From JAZNOL01 sp045580815 (GTDB taxonomy: Bacteria; Bacillota; Clostridia; RUG12999): DNA of 13,663 bases. The DNA lies in assembly GCA_045580815.1 (NCBI GenBank), contig JAZNOL010000047.1:1-13663 (forward strand). The letters run 5' to 3'. The stretch's first letter is position 1. Each line of letters begins with the position of its first letter. Position numbers and translations under genes: made by a program. Positions 8,255 through 13,663 of this stretch are shown here, one piece after another. The notes below the pieces were generated by a model. The model searched no databases. It was not told the origin of the DNA and saw nothing but the letters and a program-made list of their open reading frames with translations.

Positions 8255-9988
8255 TTAAATTTTTTCTATAACTGCGTTTACATCCGATGCCATCAGGTCA
8301 AGAATTTTTTCTGCCGCATCTATGCTGTCTGCTTTTGTGCCGAAATAGAATTTAATTTTCGGTTCTGTACCTGACGGACGGATTGCACACCATGTTTCGT
8401 TTTCAAGCTCGAAAAACAGAACATTTGATTTCGGCATATCAACAGGAACGTTTTTGCCTGAGTCAAGCTCGGTTTTAAGACCTGTTTTGTAATCTGTAAA
8501 ATATTTAACTGCTTTTCCGCCAACGGTTTTCGGTGCATTGTTTCTGAAAGTCTGCATAATGCTTTCAATTTTCTTTGCACCGTCCATACCGCCGAAGGTA
8601 AGCGAAACAAGACGTTCTCTGTAAGTGCCATATTTTGCGTAAATCTCCAGAAGTCCTTCATAAAGTGTCATGCCACGCATTTTGTAGTATGCCGCCATTT
8701 CGGCAACAAGCATTGATGCAACAACGGCATCCTTGTCTCTGGCATAAGTGCCAACGAGATAACCGTAGCTTTCTTCAAAACCGAGCAGATAGGTTTTTGA
8801 GCCGTCTTTTTCAAACTGCTTGATTTTTTCACCGATAAATTTAAATCCGGTGAACACGTTCATAACCTCTGTGCCGTAAGCACGGCAGATTGCATCGGGC
8901 ATATATGAAGTAACAATTGTTTTTATAACAACGCCGTTTGCGGGCAGATTGTTTATCTGTTTTCTGCTGGAAAGCACATATTCTGTAAGAAGCGTGCCCA
9001 CCATGTTGCCGGTCAGCGCAAGATATTCTCCGCTGTTGTCACGGACAACAACTCCAATACGGTCGCAGTCGGGGTCTGTGCCGATAATCAGGTCAACGTT
9101 CTCTTTTTTTGCCTTTTCAATAGCAAGAGTAAATGCCTCTTTATTTTCCGGGTTGGGAGTTTTAACCGTGGGGAATCTTCCGTCCGGCTCAAGCTGCTCG
9201 TCAATAAGCAGAACGTGTTTAAAACCGGATTTTTCAAGAATTTTTCTAACAGGAATATTTCCGCTTCCGTGAAGAGGTGTATAAATAAGTTTGAAATCGT
9301 CTTTCACAACCTCAACAGCTTCGGGATTAAGCCTTTGCTCAAGCACATTTTTGTAATATTCCTCGTCAAATTCCACACCGAACATTTCAACAAAGCCGTC
9401 TGCTTTTGCGGTTTCAAAATTGCCTGCCTTAACATCAGCAAAAATGTCAAGCTTTTCAATAATAGCAAGCACCTTGTCGGCAGCTTCGGGAGGCATCTGA
9501 CCGCCATCCTCACCATAAACCTTATAGCCGTTGTATTCCGGCGGATTGTGACTTGCAGTAACCATAACACCGGCAACTGCACCGAAATGACGTACTGCAA
9601 ACGAAAGCTGGGGCACGGGCCGAAGTGCGTCCGAAAGATAGCTTTTTATGCCGTTTGCCGCCAAAACGGCCGCTGTTTCTTTTGCAAAAACATCAGAATT
9701 GATTCTGGAATCGTAAGAAATCGCAACGCCTCTTTGTTTTGCCTGCTCGCCCAGAGATGATATATAATCCGCCAGTCCCTGGGTTGCTTTGCGCACGGTG
9801 TAAATGTTCATGCGGTTTGTGCCTGCACCTAAAATACCGCGCAGACCTGCCGTGCCGAATTCAAGCTCTCTGTAAAAACGTTCTTCAATTTCTTTTTTAT
9901 CTTCAGCAATGGATGAAAGCTCGTTTTTGGTTGCTGTATCAACAGCATCGCTTTCAAGCCATTTGGTGTAATTTTGCATAAAATCCAT
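8255..9988 (-). CDS. phospho-sugar mutase (alpha-D-phosphohexomutase; phosphoglucomutase/phosphomannomutase, PgcA-like)
   Basis: This enzyme moves phosphate between the C1 and C6 positions of a hexose, most likely glucose-1-P/glucose-6-P. All four signature regions are present: the phosphoserine loop TASHNP (residues 144-149, catalytic S146), the metal loop DPDCDR (305-310; most relatives have Ala where this has Cys), the sugar-recognition loop GFEESYGY (403-410) and the phosphate-binding loop RPSGTEPK (537-544). At 577 residues it matches the PgcA-type group of Firmicutes, which supplies glucose-1-P for UDP-glucose and cell-surface glycans or glycogen. The start ATG at 9988 follows an SD (TAGGAG) about 10 nt upstream. 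The gene has its own consensus promoter in the gap after typA. I leave the symbol blank because glucose versus mannose preference is not proven. Confidence 0.93.
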   Translation of the reverse strand: MDFMQNYTKWLESDAVDTATKNELSSIAEDKKEIEERFYRELEFGTAGLRGILGAGTNRMNIYTVRKATQGLADYISSLGEQAKQRGVAISYDSRINSDVFAKETAAVLAANGIKSYLSDALRPVPQLSFAVRHFGAVAGVMVTASHNPPEYNGYKVYGEDGGQMPPEAADKVLAIIEKLDIFADVKAGNFETAKADGFVEMFGVEFDEEYYKNVLEQRLNPEAVEVVKDDFKLIYTPLHGSGNIPVRKILEKSGFKHVLLIDEQLEPDGRFPTVKTPNPENKEAFTLAIEKAKKENVDLIIGTDPDCDRIGVVVRDNSGEYLALTGNMVGTLLTEYVLSSRKQINNLPANGVVIKTIVTSYMPDAICRAYGTEVMNVFTGFKFIGEKIKQFEKDGSKTYLLGFEESYGYLVGTYARDKDAVVASMLVAEMAAYYKMRGMTLYEGLLEIYAKYGTYRERLVSLTFGGMDGAKKIESIMQTFRNNAPKTVGGKAVKYFTDYKTGLKTELDSGKNVPVDMPKSNVLFFELENETWCAIRPSGTEPKIKFYFGTKADSIDAAEKILDLMASDVNAVIEKI

Positions 9989-10019
9989 TAATCTGCAACT
10001 CCTAAATTTTTATATAAAT

Positions 10020-10048
10020 ATTATATTCTATATTCTGCCAAATGTCAA
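10020..10048 (-). promoter_or_regulatory. perfect-consensus sigma-A promoter for the phosphohexomutase gene
   Basis: On the minus strand the -35 box TTGACA (10043-10048) and the -10 box TATAAT (10020-10025) are both exact consensus and are separated by exactly 17 nt. The expected transcript start is near 10013, giving a leader of about 25 nt that contains the SD of the gene at 9988. The -35 box begins only 6 nt after the typA stop. No GC-rich terminator hairpin is visible between typA and this promoter, so typA transcripts may also read through. Confidence 0.85.
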
Positions 10049-10053
10049 GAATA

Positions 10054-11874
10054 TTATTTACGACTGTTTGCTTTAAGCCGCAGACTTGTATTAAGAATCT
10101 GCTTTCTCACACGGATGTTTTTGGGAGTAACCTCCAAAAGCTCGTCATCGCCTAAAAATTCAATTGCTTCTTCAAGACTCATTATTTTTGGCGGAATAAG
10201 ACGGAGAGCCTCATCGCTGCCTGAAGCACGTGTGTTTGTAAGCTGTTTTTTCTTGCATACGTTAACGGCAATGTCTTCGTTTTTGGGAGACATTCCCACA
10301 ACCATTCCTTCATAAACAGGAACACCTGCACCGATAAACAGTGTGCCTCGTCCTTGTGCATTATACAAGCCGTAGGTGATGCTTTCGCCTGTTTCAAAAG
10401 CAATAAGCGACCCGGTAAGTCTGCTTGTGATTTCGCCTTTATAGGGTTTATAACTGTCAAAAACAGAGTTCATAATTCCCTCGCCGCGGGTATCGGTCAT
10501 AAACTCGTTACGATACCCGAAAAGTCCTCTGGTGGGGATTAAATATTCAATTTTCATGCGAAGTCCCGAGGGCTCCATCTGCACAAGCTCACCCTTGCGC
10601 ATCCCCATTTTTTCCATAACACTGCCCACAGCTTCTTCGGGAACATCTATCAGAAGACGTTCAATGGGCTCGCATTTTACGCCGTCAATTTCTTTGTAAA
10701 GCACGCGGGGCATACTTACTGCAAACTCGTAGCCCTCACGGCGCATATTTTCTATAAGTATTGAAAGATGCATTTCGCCTCGTCCCGAAACAATGAATGT
10801 ATCGGTTGTGTCGCCGTCACGCACTTTTAACGAAACGTCTTTTAAAAGCTCTTTATAAAGTCTGTCATGAAGCTGACGTGATGTGACAAACTTGCCGTCC
10901 TGACCTGCAAAAGGGCTGTCGTTTACAGAAAAAGTCATTTCAAGAGTAGGCTCGCTGATTTTCACAAACGGAAGAGCTTCGGGAGTGTTCACCTCAGTAA
11001 CTGTATCGCCGATTGTGATGTCCTCAACACCGGAGAAGCACACAATGTCGCCCATTTTTGCTTCTTCAACAGGTGTTCTGCCAAGACCGTCAATCTGGAA
11101 CATTTTAACTATTCTGCCTTTATGGTTGCGAGACTCATCATGGAAGTTCACAATACGGATTTCATCGTTTTGCTTCATTTTTCCACGTTCAATACGACCG
11201 ATGGCAATTCTGCCCACATAGTCGTTGTAGTCGATTGACGAAACAAGCAGCTGCATAGGACCTTCGTCATCGCCCTCAGGTGCCGGAATATAGTCTATGA
11301 TTGTATCAAACAAAACATGCATATCTTCTGCCGATGAAACATCGGGTGTTTCAGATGCAATACCTGCACGTGCCGAACAGTAAATAATGGGACTGTCAAG
11401 CTGTGCTTCGTCAGCATCAAGCTCAAGCATAAGTTCTAAAACCTCGTCGCCAACCTCATCAAGACGTGCGTCGGGACGGTCAACTTTGTTTACAACAATA
11501 ATAACGCGGTGTTTAAGCTCAAGTGCTTTTTGCAGAACAAAACGTGTCTGAGGCATAGGACCTTCCGCCGCATCAACAAGCAGAACAACACCGTTTACCA
11601 TTTTTAAAACACGTTCAACCTCGCCGCCGAAATCGGCGTGCCCGGGCGTATCTATAATATTGATTTTTTTGTCTTTATAATGAACCGCAGTGTTTTTTGA
11701 CAAAATTGTGATACCACGCTCACGTTCAATGGCGTTGCTGTCCATAACTCTGTCTTCAACAACCTGGTTTTCGCGGTAAACGCCGCCTTGTTTCAAAAGC
11801 TGGTCAACAAGCGTTGTTTTGCCGTGGTCAACGTGGGCAATAATTGCTATGTTACGCAAATCTGTTCTTTTCAA
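10054..11874 (-). CDS. typA: translational GTPase TypA/BipA
   Basis: This is a ribosome-binding GTPase of the EF-G/LepA family, involved in ribosome assembly and stress or low-temperature growth. The G-domain motifs are complete: G1 AHVDHGKT (residues 13-20), G2 RGITI (53-57), G3 DTPGH (75-79), G4 NKVD (129-132) and G5 SAR (167-169). EF-G-like domains III and V and the TypA-specific C-terminal domain (about 480-606) follow. The open frame extends to a TTG at 11889, but that codon lies at the edge of the SD GAAGG. The next in-frame TTG at 11874 sits about 8 nt after the SD core and gives MKRTDLRNIAII, the usual family N-terminus and a normal length of 606. I therefore start at 11874. It has its own promoter and is separated from the PHP gene by a terminator, so it is probably transcribed independently. 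Confidence 0.95.
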   Translation of the reverse strand: MKRTDLRNIAIIAHVDHGKTTLVDQLLKQGGVYRENQVVEDRVMDSNAIERERGITILSKNTAVHYKDKKINIIDTPGHADFGGEVERVLKMVNGVVLLVDAAEGPMPQTRFVLQKALELKHRVIIVVNKVDRPDARLDEVGDEVLELMLELDADEAQLDSPIIYCSARAGIASETPDVSSAEDMHVLFDTIIDYIPAPEGDDEGPMQLLVSSIDYNDYVGRIAIGRIERGKMKQNDEIRIVNFHDESRNHKGRIVKMFQIDGLGRTPVEEAKMGDIVCFSGVEDITIGDTVTEVNTPEALPFVKISEPTLEMTFSVNDSPFAGQDGKFVTSRQLHDRLYKELLKDVSLKVRDGDTTDTFIVSGRGEMHLSILIENMRREGYEFAVSMPRVLYKEIDGVKCEPIERLLIDVPEEAVGSVMEKMGMRKGELVQMEPSGLRMKIEYLIPTRGLFGYRNEFMTDTRGEGIMNSVFDSYKPYKGEITSRLTGSLIAFETGESITYGLYNAQGRGTLFIGAGVPVYEGMVVGMSPKNEDIAVNVCKKKQLTNTRASGSDEALRLIPPKIMSLEEAIEFLGDDELLEVTPKNIRVRKQILNTSLRLKANSRK

Positions 11875-11880
11875 AAAAAT

Positions 11881-11887
11881 TACCTTC
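11881..11887 (-). promoter_or_regulatory. Shine-Dalgarno site that places the typA start at 11874
   Basis: The minus-strand sequence GAAGGTA lies directly upstream of ATTTTT and then TTG. Spacing from GAAGG to the TTG at 11874 is about 8 nt, whereas the alternative TTG at 11889 shares its last base with this site and has no SD of its own. Confidence 0.7.
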
Positions 11888-11922
11888 AATCAAATTAATT
11901 TTATTTTTATATACACCCTTTT

Positions 11923-11951
11923 ATTATACAACAAAATCAAACAATAATCAA
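11923..11951 (-). promoter_or_regulatory. sigma-A-type promoter for typA
   Basis: On the minus strand TTGATT (11946-11951, four of six consensus bases) is followed after exactly 17 nt by a perfect -10 box TATAAT (11923-11928). The predicted transcript start is near 11916, giving a leader of about 40 nt before the TTG start at 11874. The surrounding region is very AT-rich (about 20% GC by hand count over 11941-12060), which suits a strong promoter. A terminator for the upstream operon lies about 110 nt further upstream. Confidence 0.75.
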
Positions 11952-12057
11952 TAGCAATCTTTACAAAAATGCAATTTTTTTATATTATGTATATGTAATG
12001 TTTGTTAAATGAACTCATTTTAATTAATCATCTTGTTCCGTACCGATATTTTTTACA

Positions 12058-12092
12058 TAAAAACAGCCGTGATAAATAATTTTATCACAGCT
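12058..12092 (-). terminator. intrinsic terminator of the YitT-PHP transcript
   Basis: The arms 12065-12076 and 12081-12092 form a 12-bp stem on the minus-strand RNA (one G-U pair) closed by a 4-nt loop. A run of five U follows (complement of 12059-12063). On the plus strand the same place has a mismatch and no good U-tract, so the signal points to the minus strand. It lies after the PHP gene and the inverted-repeat island and before the typA promoter. Confidence 0.85.
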
Positions 12093-12111
12093 ATTTCATT
12101 TACAGCAATTC

Positions 12112-12297
12112 TATTCCGTTGCGGTTAACCGAAAGCGAGTAATCCGAACTCGATTTTAAGAGGTGAATTTTCGCTTTCACTGTGTTAAAATACTCGGCAA
12201 TCTGACGCCTTGCAAAGATGACAAGCCGAAAGATACCGAAATTACGCTGTTTTAGGCGGGTTCAGATTACTCGTTTTCGGTTAGCCGCATCGGGATG
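12112..12297. repeat. long imperfect inverted repeat (about 38-nt arms, 110-nt spacer)
   Basis: The arm at 12120-12149 matches the reverse complement of 12260-12289 at 27 of 30 positions. After one T-T mismatch the pairing continues outward (12112-12118 with 12291-12297, allowing G-U). Each arm carries versions of GGTTAACCGAAA and GAGTAATC. Transcribed from the plus strand, two of the three core differences become G-U pairs; on the minus strand only one does, so the fold is slightly better on plus. No transposase, terminal trinucleotide signature or clear target-site duplication was found at the ends. A MITE-like or other dispersed intergenic repeat is the favoured reading; a structured RNA is the alternative. 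Confidence 0.75.
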
Positions 12298-12330
12298 TGA
12301 TTTTTCTTCAAGCCCGGTTGCCGTCAAGTT

Positions 12331-12390
12331 TCAGTCACGATAGTTTACAAGAAAATCTCCCAGGTCTCCCGGCAAAAATGAATGTATCAT
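12331..12390 (-). CDS. possible 19-residue mini-ORF after the PHP gene
   Basis: An ATG at 12390 follows an excellent SD (AAAGGAG, 12400-12406) at 9 nt spacing, 19 nt after the PHP gene stop. The product would be MIHSFLPGDLGDFLVNYRD and then TGA. It has no signal peptide, membrane segment or known domain. The strong SD immediately downstream of a cistron stop suggests real initiation, and that the ORF was once longer or is a genuine micro-protein. After the TGA the same frame stays open for another 22 codons into the right arm of the inverted repeat (ending near ANRKRVI), which would fit a gene truncated by an insertion. Chance is also possible; I rate it low. Confidence 0.3.
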   Translation of the reverse strand: MIHSFLPGDLGDFLVNYRD

Positions 12391-12409
12391 TTAACCGTTC
12401 TCCTTTGTA

Positions 12410-13210
12410 TTAAAGAAAATCCTTTTTAAATTCGTTATCATAAAGCACATACACATACTTAAAACCGATGTCACGAAGAATTTCCCGTGTTTCTTTAAAG
12501 AAACAGTCAATAGTCGTTGTGCTGTGAGTATCTGAAGATAATATAATCCTGCTGTCAGTTTCTTTAAGTATGCGGAGCAGATTTTCGTGAGGGTATGGGG
12601 ATTTGCGGTATCCTCTTGAAATTGCACCGGTGTTAACCTCAAAAAAAACATCATTTTGGGATGCAAGTTTCATGTATTTATCTGCAACTTTAAGATATTC
12701 GGGATTGTTAAAAAATCTTGGAACGTCAATCTCATCAAATTTTGTTATAAGGTCAAAATGCCCTACAATATCGGGTTTGCGGCGTGCAATATATTCGCAG
12801 AAAGTTGAATAATATGCTTCTGCCAGAGCCGCTGTATCGCAGTCAAAAAGGTCAAGACATTTTTTAAACACATCGTAATTACTGTCTATTGCATAATACT
12901 TTCCGTCTTTGAAAAAATAGTGCGAAGAACCGAGAATATACTCAAAATCATCCCTGTTTACCGGGTCAAAAGCATCTTCTTCAATTCCGCAGTAAATCTG
13001 TATTTTGTCTTTATATTTTTCTTTAAGACGGTTTATTTCAGAAATGTATGCCGGTGTATCTTTCATGCAATATGTATCATCAAAATCAGTAAATCCGTGA
13101 CCGGAAAACCCAAGAGCATCAAACCCTGCGTCTATTGCGGCAAGAACCATTTCTTCCGCTGTGTTGCCGCCGTCACAGAAAGTTGTGTGTGTATGATAAT
13201 TTGTCAGCAT
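12410..13210 (-). CDS. PHP-family histidinol-phosphatase (HisK/HisJ type)
   Basis: This 266-residue metal-dependent phosphoesterase would remove phosphate from L-histidinol phosphate in histidine synthesis. The PHP metal-site motifs appear in order: HTHTTFCDG (residues 6-14), SGHG (36-39), GIEED (75-79), SSHY (95-98), GHFD (150-153), EVNTGA (191-196) and SDTHS (226-230). The length is normal for the family. The ATG at 13210 lies 3 nt after the YitT stop, with SD GAAAGG about 11 nt upstream. No other histidine-biosynthesis gene is visible in the window, so the exact substrate is inferred from family membership; other PHP phosphoesterases share these motifs. It is probably the last full gene of the transcript that ends at 12058-12092. 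Confidence 0.88.
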   Translation of the reverse strand: MLTNYHTHTTFCDGGNTAEEMVLAAIDAGFDALGFSGHGFTDFDDTYCMKDTPAYISEINRLKEKYKDKIQIYCGIEEDAFDPVNRDDFEYILGSSHYFFKDGKYYAIDSNYDVFKKCLDLFDCDTAALAEAYYSTFCEYIARRKPDIVGHFDLITKFDEIDVPRFFNNPEYLKVADKYMKLASQNDVFFEVNTGAISRGYRKSPYPHENLLRILKETDSRIILSSDTHSTTTIDCFFKETREILRDIGFKYVYVLYDNEFKKDFL

Positions 13211-13213
13211 TTG

Positions 13214-13663
13214 TTATGCCGCCTTTCTTGAGTGTTTTTTTATTAAATCTATAACCAAATCAATGCCAAGTGTTTTTATAAGAAGCCCGATAAACGAGCT
13301 TATTGCTATTATATATCCCGACAGGATTCCGCCGGCAATAACAATCAGAAAATCGGTTATAAGCAGGGATTTTCCGATGTCAATTGACGAGTATTTCTGC
13401 ACTATAAGAGCGATAATATCCGTGCCGCCGGAGCTGGAATCAACATAAAACATAACGCCGCTTGCAACTGCGATTATTGCTGCACCAATTACTGCCGAAA
13501 TAAAACTGTTGGGTACAACGGCAACCATGCCAAGAGGCTCAAAAAGCCCGATAAACAAGGTTGTAAGTGTTGAGCCGACAAAGGTTTTTATTGCCATGCT
13601 GCTGCCCAACACAAAAAATGCAAGCAAAATAAGTGCAAAATTTATTATCATAAGTATTGTCCC
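13214..13663 (-). CDS. YitT family membrane protein (5' end beyond window)
   Basis: The frame is open to the window edge: four more codons (GTIL) precede the first internal ATG at 13651, so that ATG is not the start and the N-terminal part is missing. The visible 149 residues are strongly hydrophobic with about four membrane segments. They include the YitT-typical stretch SSSGGTDIIALIVQKY followed by DIGKSLLITDF. Function is unknown for the family; these are integral membrane proteins sometimes described as putative transporters. Many YitT proteins carry a C-terminal soluble DUF2179 domain, but here the protein ends about 15 residues after the last membrane segment in a basic tail (KKHSRKAA). 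This is a short variant. It is followed 3 nt later by the PHP phosphatase gene. Confidence 0.85.
   Translation of the reverse strand, partial: GTILMIINFALILLAFFVLGSSMAIKTFVGSTLTTLFIGLFEPLGMVAVVPNSFISAVIGAAIIAVASGVMFYVDSSSGGTDIIALIVQKYSSIDIGKSLLITDFLIVIAGGILSGYIIAISSFIGLLIKTLGIDLVIDLIKKHSRKAA

Larger units (their letters stand above)
12093..12390. other. GC-richer intergenic island between the PHP gene and its terminator
   Basis: This stretch has no recognised gene. By hand count, 12121-12300 is about 45% GC, against about 20% in the AT-rich zone at 11941-12060, so it looks like an inserted or decayed segment and not ordinary spacer. It contains a long imperfect inverted repeat (12112-12297) and a 19-codon mini-ORF (12331-12390). 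Short open stretches exist in several frames on both strands. None has a recognisable domain, and the one I checked on the plus strand (GTG at about 12163, 31 codons including stop) has no properly placed SD. The island may be a miniature element, a decayed gene or a structured RNA; the sequence alone does not decide. Confidence 0.5.

Noticed and set aside
11975..12010. Second typA promoter (TTAACA with a TATAAA-like box)
   Set aside because: The spacing would be 18 nt and both boxes are weaker than those at 11923-11951; such matches are expected by chance in this AT-rich stretch.
12005..12022. Small dyad AAATGA-AC-TCATTT as an operator near typA
   Set aside because: It is only 6-bp arms in very AT-rich DNA, over 50 nt upstream of the promoter; chance is likely.
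12112..12297. 6S RNA or other named structured RNA
   Set aside because: A nearly continuous 30-bp stem enclosing a large loop does not resemble the bulged 6S layout, and no named RNA family motif could be recognised by eye.
12112..12297. Insertion sequence
   Set aside because: There is no transposase-length ORF and no clear target-site duplication, so only a repeat is called.
12160..12345. Short open frames on the plus strand across the inverted-repeat island (about 30-50 codons)
   Set aside because: The one checked in detail lacks a correctly spaced SD, and none shows a recognisable domain. They are more likely chance frames within the repeat.

Overview
The window looks like a chromosomal housekeeping segment from a moderately low-GC Gram-positive bacterium, most likely a gut-type member of the Clostridia. 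The evidence is the set of families (a zinc-ribbon-like HisRS, a PgcA-type phosphohexomutase, a YitT membrane protein, a HisK-type PHP phosphatase and a GldA/F/G-like ABC cluster), the strong Shine-Dalgarno (SD) sites, the TTG starts and the sigma-A-type promoters. The species cannot be named from the sequence alone. Every convincing gene lies on the minus strand, so transcription runs from high to low coordinates.

In transcription order, the right end carries the 3' part of a YitT-family membrane protein (cut by the window edge) and a PHP-family histidinol-phosphatase, 3 nt apart. A possible 19-codon mini-ORF with a very good SD follows. Next comes a stretch of about 500 nt without a recognised gene. 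It holds a comparatively GC-rich island with a long imperfect inverted repeat (12112-12297), then a clear intrinsic terminator (12058-12092), then an AT-rich zone with a good promoter for typA. TypA/BipA (ribosome-associated GTPase) follows, with a TTG start best placed 15 nt inside the longest open frame.

Between typA and the next gene is a perfect consensus sigma-A promoter (TTGACA-N17-TATAAT). It drives a phosphohexomutase and then a TIM-barrel sugar isomerase/epimerase-like protein. A 77-nt gap with an AU-rich hairpin separates these from hisS. From hisS the genes are packed with gaps of 13 nt or less or with overlaps: hisS, aspS, ABC ATPase (TTG start), ABC-2 permease, GldG-like protein, and a DUF4340 protein that runs off the left edge. 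The last four form a GldA-F-G-like exporter or envelope complex of unknown substrate, which appears to be co-transcribed with two aminoacyl-tRNA synthetases.

I did not find CRISPR, phage, toxin-antitoxin, transposase, tRNA or rRNA features. The least explained parts are the inverted-repeat island with its mini-ORF, and the unknown substrate of the Gld-like/DUF4340 cluster. Nothing here amounts to a clearly new multi-gene system.
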